From Flavobacterium sp. ZT3R18 (GTDB lineage: Bacteria > Bacteroidota > Bacteroidia > Flavobacteriales > Flavobacteriaceae), in contig NZ_VJZS01000004.1 of the NCBI RefSeq assembly GCF_007097385.1, positions 229,814 through 293,813 on the forward strand: a DNA stretch of 64,000 bases. Direction: 5' to 3'. Positions 50,688 through 60,269 of the stretch are shown one piece after another. Position numbers and translations under genes: made by a program. The notes beneath the pieces are model-generated. The model had not been told where the DNA came from, made no database searches, and saw nothing but the letters and a program-made list of their open reading frames with translations. Each line of letters begins with the position of its first letter. Positions within the stretch are counted from its first letter, which is position 1.

Positions 50688-52100
50688 CTATTGCATCTTG
50701 CTTTGACACACAAAATCGGTTCTAGGAATATCGGTTTTGGCAATGGCGTTAAACCCACCTTCAATTTCGGTAAAATTTCTAAAACCACGGGCTTGCAAAA
50801 TCGATGCCGCAATCATACTGCGATACCCGCCGGCACAATGCATAAAGAAATGTTTATTTGGGTCGATGTCTTTTATCCATTCGTTGATGTTGGCGAGTGG
50901 TTTGCTGAAAGCGTCTTCGATATGTTCGGCACTGTATTCACTCTCTTTGCGAATGTCGATGATTTTGCTTTCGCCAATTTTCACTTCTGTTTTGAATTGG
51001 TCTGCGTTGATTCGGTTTACGGTGTCGATTTCTTTGCCGGCTTTTTGCCAAGCCTCAAAACCACCTTCTAAATGTCCCACTAAATTATCAAAACCCACAC
51101 GACTCAAACGAGTCACAGTTTCTTCTTCTTTTCCAAGTTCGGTAATTAAGACAATGGGTTGTTTTACATTGGCAATTAAAGCGCCAACCCAAGGGGCAAA
51201 ATCGCCATTAATACCAATGTTTATAGATTGTGGAATGTAGCCTTTGCTGAAATCGCCATTATTTCGGGTATCTAAAATCAAGGCACCCGTTTCTTCAGCC
51301 AAAGTTTCAAATTCAGCCACAGATAAAGAGTGCAGGCCATGCTGCAATACGTGTTGAAAACTGTCGTACCCTTTTTTATTCATGGCTACATTCATTCCAA
51401 AATAGGCTGGGGGAGGGAGTAGTCCATCGGTCACTTCGGTAATGAATTCGGCTTCGGTCATATTGGCTCTCAAAGCATAATTGGTCGCTTTTTGATTCCC
51501 AATGGTCGACACGGTTTCTTTGCTCATGTTCTTTCCGCAGGCACTACCGGCACCGTGGGCGGGATATACAATTACGTCATCTGCCAGAGGCATTACTTTG
51601 TCTCTTAACGAATGAAACAACAATCCTGCTAATTGATCTTGGGTCATCGATGCTGCTTTTTGAGCGAGATCAGGTCTTCCCACATCGCCTATAAACAAGG
51701 TGTCTCCAGAGAAAATAGCATGGTCTTTTCCGTTTTCGTCTATTAGCAAATACGTAGAACTTTCCATGGTATGACCAGGAGTGTGCAGTACTTTTATTTT
51801 GATATTTCCTATTTCAAAGATTTGGTTGTCTAGAGCAATGGTCGCTTCAAATTCGGGTTTTGCTGTTGGACCATAAACGATCGTTGCGCCAGTTTCTCTA
51901 CTTAAATCGAGATGTCCGGAAACAAAATCGGCATGAAAATGGGTTTCAAAAATATATTTCAGTTGGACTCCATCGCGCTCGATTCTGTCCAGATAGGGTT
52001 GTGTTTCTCTAAGCGGATCTATTATAGCCGCTTCTCCATTGGAAGTGATATAATAAGCACCCTGTGCCAGACATCCCGTATATATTTGTTCTATTTGCAT
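50688..52100 (-). CDS. MBL-fold persulfide-dioxygenase-like protein with two rhodanese domains
   Basis: A 470-residue protein. The N-terminal metallo-beta-lactamase domain (about 1-240) has the iron-binding motif THFHADFVSGHLD (H54, H56, D58, H63), HTPGHTMESS and FSGDTLFIGDVGRPDLA, as in persulfide dioxygenases. The first rhodanese (about 265-355) lacks a catalytic Cys (PIVLITELGKEEE); the second (about 370-465) has it, HCAGGYRS, C422. It probably oxidises glutathione or low-molecular-weight persulfides to sulfite, with sulfur transfer on the second rhodanese. It lies next to a TauE/SafE exporter that could remove the sulfite. Confidence 0.92.
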   Translation of the reverse strand: MQIEQIYTGCLAQGAYYITSNGEAAIIDPLRETQPYLDRIERDGVQLKYIFETHFHADFVSGHLDLSRETGATIVYGPTAKPEFEATIALDNQIFEIGNIKIKVLHTPGHTMESSTYLLIDENGKDHAIFSGDTLFIGDVGRPDLAQKAASMTQDQLAGLLFHSLRDKVMPLADDVIVYPAHGAGSACGKNMSKETVSTIGNQKATNYALRANMTEAEFITEVTDGLLPPPAYFGMNVAMNKKGYDSFQHVLQHGLHSLSVAEFETLAEETGALILDTRNNGDFSKGYIPQSINIGINGDFAPWVGALIANVKQPIVLITELGKEEETVTRLSRVGFDNLVGHLEGGFEAWQKAGKEIDTVNRINADQFKTEVKIGESKIIDIRKESEYSAEHIEDAFSKPLANINEWIKDIDPNKHFFMHCAGGYRSMIAASILQARGFRNFTEIEGGFNAIAKTDIPRTDFVCQSKMQ

Positions 52101-52318
52101 GGTGTTTTAATTTTAATGTGGTACAAAGTTAATTCCGTTTTTTGAGATTAAAAGTGATAATTGTTACTTTAACGAAAGTTTAGTTAGTTTTTTACTGTGA
52201 TAATTCTGACAATTAGTAATTAGTTAATAGTGATTGGCCTTTGGTTGTACAAATTTCAATAACATTCATCTTATGATTTAAGATTCTTAGCTAATCACTA
52301 ACGGCTATTCACTAATCA

Positions 52319-53107
52319 CTAAATAGCGCAAAATTCCTTAATAATGATATAGATTCCCATGACCAAAACAAACCATCCAAAAATGGGCTTGATTTTGTTT
52401 CCGTCCATTCTTTTCGAGAGTTGTGTGCCAATTAGCATTCCTATAAAAGCGATACTCGAAATGCCTAATAAAAAAGGATAATCTATAGGAGTTCCAATAT
52501 ATAAATCGCCCATAAAACCAATGGAGGAATTAATAAAAATAATCAATAATGAAGTCCCTACAGCTTGTTTCATGGGTAGATTGGCAAAAAACAACAAGGC
52601 TGGAATAATTAAAAATCCACCGCCAGCACCCAGAAAACCGGTTACAATCCCAACGACAGCGCCTATAAATGCTAATTGCAAATAATTGACACCGGTTGAG
52701 TGTATATGAGAATTGGTTTTTCGAATCATAGAAAAAGAAGCAGCCATCATCAAGACTGCAAAAATAATCATGATCAGAAAATTTTTGGTCACTTGAAAAT
52801 CGTTTACGGTAAAAATCACATTGGGAATCTTTAGAAAAATCACTTCTCGGATAATTAATATCGAAAATACGGAAGGAACGGCAAAATACAATGCTGATTT
52901 AATTTTGAGATTTCCCATTTTATAATGACTGAAACATCCCGATAAAGCGGTAATTCCAACGATGAATAAAGAATAACTAGTGGCTAGTTTTGGGTCTATT
53001 TTGAATAAATAAACCAAAATGGGAATGGTTAAAATAGATCCACCACCACCTATTAATCCTAAAGAAAGTCCTATTATGACAGAAGCCAAATAACCGAAGT
53101 ATTCCAT
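52319..53107 (-). CDS. TauE/SafE-family sulfite/anion exporter
   Basis: A 262-residue inner-membrane protein with about eight helices and the duplicated family motif GGGGSILTIPILVYL (about 19-33) and GAGGGFLIIPALLFF (about 165-180). Family members export sulfite, sulfoacetate or related anions. Encoded after the Crp/Fnr regulator and before the MBL/rhodanese gene in transcription order; sulfite export is the natural reading. Confidence 0.92.
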   Translation of the reverse strand: MEYFGYLASVIIGLSLGLIGGGGSILTIPILVYLFKIDPKLATSYSLFIVGITALSGCFSHYKMGNLKIKSALYFAVPSVFSILIIREVIFLKIPNVIFTVNDFQVTKNFLIMIIFAVLMMAASFSMIRKTNSHIHSTGVNYLQLAFIGAVVGIVTGFLGAGGGFLIIPALLFFANLPMKQAVGTSLLIIFINSSIGFMGDLYIGTPIDYPFLLGISSIAFIGMLIGTQLSKRMDGNKIKPIFGWFVLVMGIYIIIKEFCAI

Positions 53108-53254
53108 ATGTTTTTTTATTTACTGCAAAGATGAGAAGACTGTTTTTTGTTTACAGTAACTTTTGTCACACTGTGTTCAGTTTAGAGTTTAGATTTAGAA
53201 AATAGAAAATAGAGTAAAGAAAAAGAAAATAGAATTTTAACGATTTTGTACTTT

Positions 53255-53298
53255 TCACTGCGACTGAAAACTGAAAACTGAAAACTGCGACTGAAAAC
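53255..53298. repeat. AGTTTTCAG simple repeat, right inverted copy
   Basis: CACTGCGACTGAAAACTGAA and further ACTGAAA units: the reverse complement of the repeat at 50513-50575. It is located between the TauE gene and the Crp/Fnr gene. Confidence 0.7.
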
Positions 53299-53308
53299 TA
53301 CTAATAAT

Positions 53309-53935
53309 CTACATCAAAATTTCAATCTGGTTGCGGTGTAAAACGACCAAACCTCTTTGTTCCATTTTTTTGAGTAGTCTAGAGATGACTTCTCGGGAGG
53401 TGTTTAAATCCGATCCAATTTCTTGATGGGAAAGTTTGAGTTCCTTGCAGCCACAAGCTTCAACTTGCCGTTTTAGATAAAATTCCAAGCGTTCATCCAT
53501 AGCTCTAAAAGCAATGCTGTCAATAACTTCTAGAACTTCTTCAAAGCGGTTTCGGTAAGTGCCAATTACAAATTCATACCAACTTCTATGTTGCATCATC
53601 CATTTGTCCATTAAGGATAAAGGAATCATAACCACTTCGGCGTCCTCAATGACTTTTGCCATAATTTGGCTTTTTTCGTTCTTGGTCGCACATACCATAG
53701 ATAATGCACATGCTTGTCCGGGTTGTAAGTAGTACATGAAAAATTCGCCACCATCAATATCTTCCCGATAGACTTTGATGGTTCCCTTGGTAATCAGAAC
53801 TGTATTTTTGATGTACTGCCCGGTGCGCATGATAACTTCGCCTGAACTAAAGTTTTTGATGACTTCGTTTGTTTTTATGTCTTGAATCAATTCGTTCGAA
53901 AAGGAAGGGAATATTTTTTTTAACTGCTCTGGCAT
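53309..53935 (-). CDS. Crp/Fnr-family transcriptional regulator
   Basis: A 208-residue regulator. The N-terminal cyclic-nucleotide-binding-like barrel (about 20-130, FSSGEVIMRTGQYIKNTVLI) lacks the phosphate-cassette arginine of true cAMP receptors. The C-terminal helix-turn-helix is LSHQEIGSDLNTSREVISRL. It is the outermost gene on the minus strand of the sulfur block, opposite the plus-strand rhodanese gene, so it probably controls both directions. A CGC motif near residue 163 could sense persulfide (speculation). Confidence 0.9.
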   Translation of the reverse strand: MPEQLKKIFPSFSNELIQDIKTNEVIKNFSSGEVIMRTGQYIKNTVLITKGTIKVYREDIDGGEFFMYYLQPGQACALSMVCATKNEKSQIMAKVIEDAEVVMIPLSLMDKWMMQHRSWYEFVIGTYRNRFEEVLEVIDSIAFRAMDERLEFYLKRQVEACGCKELKLSHQEIGSDLNTSREVISRLLKKMEQRGLVVLHRNQIEILM

Positions 53936-54256
53936 TTTGAATTTATTTTGAAATGGGTTGAAGTATCCGTACTGTAAAAGTACTAAAAAGGAGGTAACTA
54001 TTCAGCCCATTGCTGATCTAAAGCTAGAGGTAATTCAAAGTTTTGTGCCATTCCTGAATTGCTTAAAACTCAAATTATTAAAAATCGAATTTGCGAAGTA
54101 AAAAACAGCACTATTTTATGGTTTAATTAGATAAAAATGCTATATGCTGCATATTAGTACTTTACGAAATCGTTTTCTACGATTTATTGGGTAATTCACA
54201 GTAAAGAGGTCGATTGTTTGAGGAAAACCTCGTATTTTTACAAAAAAATATTTATT
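53936..54256. other. Divergent 321-base regulatory gap
   Basis: Lies between the Crp/Fnr gene (minus) and the rhodanese gene (plus). It has a solitary MITE-end-like sequence around 53996-54012 and a GAGGAAAACCTC hairpin at about 54219-54230. I see no gene. It is the likely place for the Crp/Fnr binding site. Confidence 0.5.
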
Positions 54257-54562
54257 ATGAATTTATCACAAGACGAATGGGTTTCTCAATTTGAAGCCGA
54301 TGAAAATGCAGTAATACTAGATGTAAGAACCGAAGACGAATGCGATCAAGGCATAATAGAAGGTTCTATTAACATTGATATTCATAAGGGTCAGGAGTTT
54401 ATTGATGCTATTGAAGCATTAGATAAAAGTAAAAATTATTATGTCTATTGCCGTTCTGGAGTGAGAAGCGCAAAAGCCTGCGAAATCATGAACGAGTTAG
54501 GTATAGCACACGCTTATAATTTACTGGGTGGAATCATAGAATGGAATGGCGATATAGTCTAG
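54257..54562 (+). CDS. Single-domain rhodanese
   Basis: The start chosen is ATG at 54257 (MNLSQDEWVSQFEADENAVI); the longer in-frame start adds a stretch unlike the family. 101 residues form one rhodanese domain: DVRTEDECDQGIIEGSINID and the active loop YCRSGVRSAKA. It transfers sulfane sulfur. Encoded opposite the Crp/Fnr gene and followed by a terminator, it is a single-gene transcript of the sulfur block. Confidence 0.93.
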   Translation: MNLSQDEWVSQFEADENAVILDVRTEDECDQGIIEGSINIDIHKGQEFIDAIEALDKSKNYYVYCRSGVRSAKACEIMNELGIAHAYNLLGGIIEWNGDIV

Positions 54563-54573
54563 CTGTATAACTA

Positions 54574-54599
54574 AAAAAGAGGCATAAGCCTCTTTTTTT
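54574..54599 (+). terminator. Terminator after the rhodanese gene
   Basis: AAAAAGAGGC-ATAA-GCCTCTTTTT hairpin with a long T-run, 12 bases after the stop. Confidence 0.92.
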
Positions 54600-54633
54600 A
54601 ATTTAAATATAATAACCAAAAATAACCAAAAGA

Positions 54634-56214
54634 ATGAATGCAATACCACAAGAATTCCAAATCACAACGCCACTTGTACAAGATACGTATTTAGTAAATG
54701 GCGAATTAAAAAAATGGACAGGAAAAACGACAGAAGTTTATTCTACAATTTCTTCAACCGTGGAATATAAACCAACATTATTGGGGTCTATTCCGTTTAT
54801 GGGAGAAGCAGAAGCCTTAGAAGTGGCAGAATCAGCACAAAATGCATTTAATAACGGACAAGGTTTATGGCCAACCATGAAAGTGGTCGATCGTATTAAA
54901 TGTATGGAAAATTTTGTTGCTCAAATGAAAACGACCCGTACCGAAGTAGTTAAACTTTTGATGTGGGAAATAGGAAAAACCCTGGGCGACTCCGAAAAAG
55001 AATTTGATAGAACTGTAGAGTATATTAATGATACTATAGAAAGCTATAAAGAATTAAACAGCCAAAGTGCTCATTTTTCTAAAGTACAAGGGATAAATGC
55101 CATGGTGCGTAGAGGACCTCTTGGGGTTGTATTGTGTCTTGGCCCCTACAATTATCCACTAAACGAAACGTTTACGTTGCTTATTCCTGCATTAATCATG
55201 GGAAATCCAGTAATCTTTAAACCGGCTAAACACGGTGTTTTATTGATTTCTCCTTTGTTGGAAGCTTTTAGAAGTAGTTTTCCAAAAGGAGTAATCAGCA
55301 TTGTTTATGGAAGAGGACGTGAAATCGCTTCGCCAATAATGCGTTCTGGAAAAGTAGATATTCTGGCTTTGATAGGAAACAGTAAATCGGCTATTGCTTT
55401 GCAGGACCAGCATCCAAACAAAAATAGATTGCGTTTGGTGTTAGGGCTAGAAGCCAAAAACCCAGCGATAATATTACCAGATGCCGATTTGGATTTGGCT
55501 ATTCAAGAATGTATTGCAGGAACTTTATCTTTTAATGGACAACGTTGTACCGCTCTGAAAATTTTATACGTACACGAATCTATTGCTGAAGAATTCAATA
55601 AACGTTTTGCTACCAAAGTTGATTCGTTGGCATTTGGAAACCCTTGGGATAAAGAGGTTTCTTTAACGCCATTGCCCGAAACCGAAAAACCAGCTTATAT
55701 TCAGGAATTAATCGATGATGCAACCAGCAAAGGAGCCAGAGTAATCAATGCAAAGGGAGGCGAGCACTCGGATAATTTTATATTCCCTGCAGTTTTGTTT
55801 CCTATAAATAAAGAAATGCGAGTGTATCATGAAGAGCAATTTGGACCAGTGGTGCCCATTTTGACTTTCAAAGACATTCAAGAACCGTTAAACGATATGG
55901 CCGAATCGAATTACGGACAACAAGTGAGTTTGTTTGGCAAAAACATCAAAACCATTGCGCCGCTTATTGATACTTTGGTGAATTTGGTTTGTAGAGTAAA
56001 CCTGAATAGTTCTTGCCAAAGAGGACCGGATGTTTTTCCATTTACAGGAAGAAAAGATTCTGCTTTTGGTACTTTGAGTATTCATGATGCCCTGCGTTCT
56101 TTTTCGATACGAACTTTTGTAGCTTCCAAAGACAATGCCTATAACAATGAAATTTTGCAGGAATTGTTGAATAGCGCAGCATCAAATTTTATCAATACCG
56201 ATTATATATTGTAA
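54634..56214 (+). CDS. gapN: NADP-dependent glyceraldehyde-3-phosphate dehydrogenase, GapN type
   Basis: Non-phosphorylating aldehyde dehydrogenase that oxidises glyceraldehyde-3-phosphate to 3-phosphoglycerate. 526 residues. The nucleotide-binding region holds [20 protein letters not shown] and [10 protein letters not shown]. The catalytic Glu is in [11 protein letters not shown] and the catalytic Cys in [14 protein letters not shown]; the C-terminal [19 protein letters not shown] is typical of plant-like GapN. It has its own terminator and no operon partner. The call is firm at family level; a related aldehyde as substrate cannot be excluded. Confidence 0.9.
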   Translation: MNAIPQEFQITTPLVQDTYLVNGELKKWTGKTTEVYSTISSTVEYKPTLLGSIPFMGEAEALEVAESAQNAFNNGQGLWPTMKVVDRIKCMENFVAQMKTTRTEVVKLLMWEIGKTLGDSEKEFDRTVEYINDTIESYKELNSQSAHFSKVQGINAMVRRGPLGVVLCLGPYNYPLNETFTLLIPALIMGNPVIFKPAKHGVLLISPLLEAFRSSFPKGVISIVYGRGREIASPIMRSGKVDILALIGNSKSAIALQDQHPNKNRLRLVLGLEAKNPAIILPDADLDLAIQECIAGTLSFNGQRCTALKILYVHESIAEEFNKRFATKVDSLAFGNPWDKEVSLTPLPETEKPAYIQELIDDATSKGARVINAKGGEHSDNFIFPAVLFPINKEMRVYHEEQFGPVVPILTFKDIQEPLNDMAESNYGQQVSLFGKNIKTIAPLIDTLVNLVCRVNLNSSCQRGPDVFPFTGRKDSAFGTLSIHDALRSFSIRTFVASKDNAYNNEILQELLNSAASNFINTDYIL

Positions 56215-56608
56215 TATCGTTTTATGCGATTTTATAACCGTCTTATTTCTAGGAATGAGACGGTTATTTTTGTTTTATGTTTAATTGTAGTCTAAAACTT
56301 GTTTTTATTATCTTTAAAATGTATTTTGTCGATAAAAAATGCATTTTGTCTGTTTTATTGAATTTATGTTGTACTTTTAAGATGTTAAATTAGAATGTAT
56401 TATATCTTAATTTAATAATTGAGTAGATAGTCTATTTGTTTTAATTTCAGTTAGTTAAAGAGTGTTTTTTGTGTATTTGAAGTAAGTGATCAGTAGTGTT
56501 TAATAAGGGCTGCAAAATACTATTAATACTTATTTTTATTATAGGTCAACAGGACAATAATGAAATTAATAAAAAGATAGAATTCTTTAAAAATAAATAA
56601 CATTACAG
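56215..56608. other. Gene-less gap after gapN
   Basis: A 394-base AT-rich gap. It holds the gapN terminator (56234-56275). No coding signal and no clear promoter are seen. Confidence 0.6.
56234..56275 (+). terminator. Terminator after gapN
   Basis: ATAACCGTCT (56234-56243) and AGACGGTTAT (56258-56267) with a 14-base loop, followed by a T-rich tract. Confidence 0.85.
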
Positions 56609-57166
56609 ATGAAAAATAATGTACCAATCCTATTAATTGTAGTTGGATTAATTGTTTCTGTATACTTTTCTTCTAAAGAGAATGCAGAATCTATCAATAA
56701 TTTAAGGTTTAATACTGCCACTACATCAATTGTTAAAACCAAGTATTATGTAAATCTGGATAGTATATTGTATATTTATAAAGCAATAGACAATAAAGAA
56801 GAAGCATCCGCTTTTCTGGATAAACTAGAAAAGTATACTAACGCATTAAACAAAAAATACCAGGCTTCCGAAAACCATAAAAAAGCACTTGCTTTTGAAA
56901 AGAAAAATATTCAGTTTATGAAAAGCAAAGCAGGAAGTATTAAGAAATTACATCCTGAATGGAGCAAAGAAGATTGTGTAAAACTGGCTAATAACTTTAT
57001 ATGGAAAGGAATGCATATTGATATGGTGAAATTCAGCAAAGGCAATCCTGATGATGTTACTATATCTAATCAAGGATTTTCAAGCTTATACGAATACATC
57101 TGGAAGGACGAAGGTGTTTCTCATTTTTATACAGGAAAAGAGAGTCTTGTTGTTGACTATGATTAG
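56609..57166 (+). CDS. Uncharacterised exported or membrane-anchored protein
   Basis: A 185-residue protein with an N-terminal hydrophobic helix (PILLIVVGLIVSVYF, residues 5-19) and a mostly helical, Lys-rich body (KKYQASENHKKALAFEKKNI). No domain recognised. A single Cys at KEDCVKLANNF. No operon is obvious. Its real role is unknown. Confidence 0.7.
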   Translation: MKNNVPILLIVVGLIVSVYFSSKENAESINNLRFNTATTSIVKTKYYVNLDSILYIYKAIDNKEEASAFLDKLEKYTNALNKKYQASENHKKALAFEKKNIQFMKSKAGSIKKLHPEWSKEDCVKLANNFIWKGMHIDMVKFSKGNPDDVTISNQGFSSLYEYIWKDEGVSHFYTGKESLVVDYD

Positions 57167-57285
57167 TTATTTTTGGGTGTGGTATTGTTGTTAGTTGATT
57201 ATGAATTGTTTACATTTGTAGGGTTAGGTATTAACTTTCCAAAAATAATAATATCAAAAAGAAAATAAAAATAGCTGCCAAAAAG

Positions 57286-57450
57286 ATGCACGAACATTTA
57301 CATCGTGAACCTTATTATGTGCATCCCAAACTAAAATTTATTCCCAATATAGTAGTTAATCTCATTAGCTTTAGTATTGCTTTTGCTTTAATTGCAGCTA
57401 TTTTGTATCTATTGATTCGGTTTCTCTTAAAGGCGTTTTATCATTTATAA
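57286..57450 (+). CDS. Small single-pass membrane protein
   Basis: A 54-residue ORF beginning MHEHLHREPYYVHPKLKFIP, followed by a strong membrane helix of about 25 residues (IVVNLISFSIAFALIAAILY) and a short basic tail. The composition is convincingly coding, and there is no earlier in-frame Met. The His-rich N-terminus may bind a metal. It lies between the unknown exported protein and the M1 peptidase gene. Confidence 0.6.
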   Translation: MHEHLHREPYYVHPKLKFIPNIVVNLISFSIAFALIAAILYLLIRFLLKAFYHL

Positions 57451-57554
57451 TTTGCATTTGTCTTTTTGTTTTTTTATAAAAAAGAGCGGTTTTTTTGTTA
57501 CAAAAGAGAAGTTTTTGAGACTTATGAAAGGAATCACAATCTTAAGAATCAAAA

Positions 57555-59438
57555 ATGAAAAAACAAATTCCATTGAAACTGTTCGTTTTAGTACTTGTTT
57601 TATGTACACAAAGTACTTTTGCCCAAGAGCTCTACATGCCAAGAAACATCAAGGAAGCTTACGCAAGAGAAACCCGTTCTATGGATGGTAAACCCGGTAA
57701 AAAGTATTGGCAAAATCACGGTACCTACACTATGGATATTACTGTAAACGCAACTACAAAAATAGTGAGTGGAACAGAAACCATTGTGTATAAAAATAAT
57801 AGCAATGACACTTTGAGAAATATGGTGATCCGTTTTGTGAATAATTTGCATAAGCCCTCTTCGCCAAGAGGAGGTGGTGTAAGTGAGGACTTTTTATCAA
57901 ATGGATTGACCATTACATCTTTAAAAATAAATGGAGAAGTTTACAAAGAAGATGCCAGAAAATGGGAGACTGTTGGTAATGTAAAAATGAAAACTCCCAT
58001 GCTTCCAAAAACCAAAGCAACCCTCGAAATTGAATGGAATTACCCATTGTCTAAAGAAAGTGGAAGAGAAGGGCAAATAGACGAAACTACTTTTTATATT
58101 GCCTATAGCTATCCTAGAGTATCCGTTTTTGATGATTACAATAAATGGGACAGGTTACCTCATACCGATCGTCAAGAATTTTATAATGATTTTAATGACT
58201 ATACTTATACGGTCAAAGCTCCCAAGAATTATGTGGTTTATGGAACTGGGGATTTATTAAATCCCGATGAGGTTTTACAGCCTGAATTTGCCGCTCGTTT
58301 AAAAAAATCATATACCACAGATGAGGTAATACGCATTGCCAATGAACAAGAATTGAAAGAGGGGCGTGTGACGCAACAAAAAGAATGGAATAGCTGGAAA
58401 TTTCAAGCCAGTAACATTACCGATGTTTGTTTTGCATTGAGCAATCATTATTTGTGGGATGCCGGAAGTGTCGTTGTAGATACAAAAACCAACCGTCGTA
58501 CCAGTACGCAAGCCGCCTATGACATAAAGGGAACCGATTTTTTAAACTCAGTTAAGAATAATAATTATGCATTAGCTTGGTTTTCTAATAATTGGCCAGG
58601 GATTCCTTATCCGTACTCCAAGATGACTGCTTTCCAGGGATTTGCAGATATGGAGTATCCTATGATGGTTAATGATTCTCAAATGGGAGACGCCGTTTTT
58701 GCTCAATTGGTGCAGGATCATGAAATAGCACATACTTATTTTCCATTTTATATGGGGATAAATGAAACCCGATATGCATTTATGGATGAAGGTTGGGCAA
58801 CTACCCTTGAATATTTGATAGGAATAGCCGAGCATGGTAAAGAAGCAGCTGATAAGTTTTACAAGGAATTTAGAGTAGATCATTATATTAATGACCCATC
58901 GACCGAAGAGGATCAGCCTATAATTTCTATGTCTACACAGGTTTCGGATGCGGGTTATGGCAATAATTCCTATGGTAAAGCTTCTCTTTCGTATCTCGCC
59001 CTGAAAGATATGCTTGGAGATGATCAATTCAAAAAATCATTGCATTTTTATATGGATACATGGAACGGGAAACATCCAATTCCTTGGGACTTTTTTAACT
59101 GTATGAATACCAGTTCAGGGAAAAAATTAAATTGGTTTTTTAATAATTGGTTTTTTACCAATAATCACATTGATATTGCAATTGAAAAAGTAGAAGATTT
59201 AAATTCAAAAAATACAATTTGGATTAAAAATGTTGGTGGTTTTGCGATTCCTTTTGACGCCGTTATTGTGTACAATGATGATTCAAAAGAGATTTTACAT
59301 CAAACTCCAACCCTTTGGGAAACCAATCAAATAAATGCAGTAATTACCTTGAAATCTAATAAAAAAATAAAATCGGTAACTCTTGATAATGGTATTTATA
59401 TGGATGCAACTCCATTAAATAATGTATGGAAAAAATAG
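57555..59438 (+). CDS. M1-family zinc metallopeptidase (aminopeptidase)
   Basis: A 627-residue exported aminopeptidase. Signal peptide ends TFAQE (about residue 24). The N-terminal beta domain is followed by the catalytic domain: GFADMEYPMMV is the exopeptidase GxMEN-like motif, DHEIAHTYFP is the zinc motif (H389, H393), and MDEGWATTLEY supplies the third ligand (E412). It probably trims peptides in the periplasm or at the cell surface. It stands alone; a weak terminator lies about 230 bases downstream. Confidence 0.93.
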   Translation: MKKQIPLKLFVLVLVLCTQSTFAQELYMPRNIKEAYARETRSMDGKPGKKYWQNHGTYTMDITVNATTKIVSGTETIVYKNNSNDTLRNMVIRFVNNLHKPSSPRGGGVSEDFLSNGLTITSLKINGEVYKEDARKWETVGNVKMKTPMLPKTKATLEIEWNYPLSKESGREGQIDETTFYIAYSYPRVSVFDDYNKWDRLPHTDRQEFYNDFNDYTYTVKAPKNYVVYGTGDLLNPDEVLQPEFAARLKKSYTTDEVIRIANEQELKEGRVTQQKEWNSWKFQASNITDVCFALSNHYLWDAGSVVVDTKTNRRTSTQAAYDIKGTDFLNSVKNNNYALAWFSNNWPGIPYPYSKMTAFQGFADMEYPMMVNDSQMGDAVFAQLVQDHEIAHTYFPFYMGINETRYAFMDEGWATTLEYLIGIAEHGKEAADKFYKEFRVDHYINDPSTEEDQPIISMSTQVSDAGYGNNSYGKASLSYLALKDMLGDDQFKKSLHFYMDTWNGKHPIPWDFFNCMNTSSGKKLNWFFNNWFFTNNHIDIAIEKVEDLNSKNTIWIKNVGGFAIPFDAVIVYNDDSKEILHQTPTLWETNQINAVITLKSNKKIKSVTLDNGIYMDATPLNNVWKK

Positions 59439-59452
59439 TAAAGTTAGATTTT

Positions 59453-59530
59453 AACCATATAAGAAATATAAGGTCATTTAAGCTAGGGTCTAAAAAAGCA
59501 ATAACTTATATGTTCTTACTATTTCTTACA
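59453..59530. repeat. Decayed copy of the AACCATATAAGAAATATAAG hairpin repeat
   Basis: The left arm AACCATATAAGAAATATAAG is intact, and the following TCATTTAAG also matches the copy at 18400-18474. The right arm has degenerated (AACTTATATGTTCTTAC). Confidence 0.75.
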
Positions 59531-59670
59531 GGGTTAACCTTTTCATTCCGAAGCTTAAGGAGTAGCTGTATATTTTATATCTGTTTAAAAGGAATGTAAG
59601 TTAAAAATGCTGTTATTTGTGGAATTAAGCGATTTACATTAAGCATAAAAGGAATATCACAATAAGTATA

Positions 59671-59712
59671 AACCGTTATTACTTACAAAACTAAGTGCTA
59701 ACGGTTTTTTTT
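59671..59712 (+). terminator. Possible terminator downstream of the M1 peptidase gene
   Basis: AACCGTTA (59671-59678) and TAACGGTT (59699-59706) with a 20-base loop, followed by eight T. The loop is long, so this is a modest call. Confidence 0.5.
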
Positions 59713-60269
59713 ATGGAGTAAATAGGGTTAAAGGCGAGCATCTAATACCGCTATTGATGTCTTGATGTTTTTGAAAGAAGTATAGTATTTATTTAAAATA
59801 AATGATTTGGTTGTCAGTGAGTTAGTTGTAAGTGTTTGTGTGTTTTCTTGCGTAGTTGTCCTAGGTGTTTGGGTTTCTTAAAAAACGCTAATTGTCGATG
59901 ATTGTGCATTTTGTCGGTTAAAAAAGCTTTTAATCGGTTTTTAATAGGTAAATAATTCTTAATTCTTAATTTTACAATTGTAAATTTTGAATCTTATTGG
60001 TTTATATTGTAGGTAAGAATCACTATGGAAATTTTAATTATTGGAAGGTATTCTACTTTAAAAAAATCTTAAAGTGGTCAAATAGAGATAATTTTTATTA
60101 TATCAATGGCGTAGTATTTGTATTGTTTTTTTGTAGGATTTATAAAAGAGAAAGCTTTAAAGTTAAGCTCATTGACTAAGCCGAAATGTATAAAACCAAT
60201 TGTATTTAGAGCGTTTTCAATAAAGGAATTTCGACTCTTGATTAACATAAATAATTTGTTTTTTTAAGT

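Larger units (their letters stand above)
59439..60269. other. Long gene-less region
   Basis: An 831-base gap between the M1 peptidase and AraC genes. It contains a decayed copy of the hairpin repeat (59453-59530) and a terminator-like hairpin (59671-59712). A possible 60-residue ORF at 59997-60179 has no coding character. I see nothing else. Confidence 0.6.

Noticed and set aside
50691..51240. Two overlapping ORFs (126 and 167 residues) opposite the MBL/rhodanese gene
   Set aside because: Shadows of a gene with firm catalytic motifs.
58572..59027. 151-residue ORF opposite the M1 peptidase gene
   Set aside because: Covers the zinc-binding region of the real gene on the other strand.
59997..60179. 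60-residue plus-strand ORF in the gap before the AraC gene
   Set aside because: Composition is what AT-rich non-coding DNA gives (Tyr, Phe, Asn, Lys); no partner, no domain, no terminator or promoter support.
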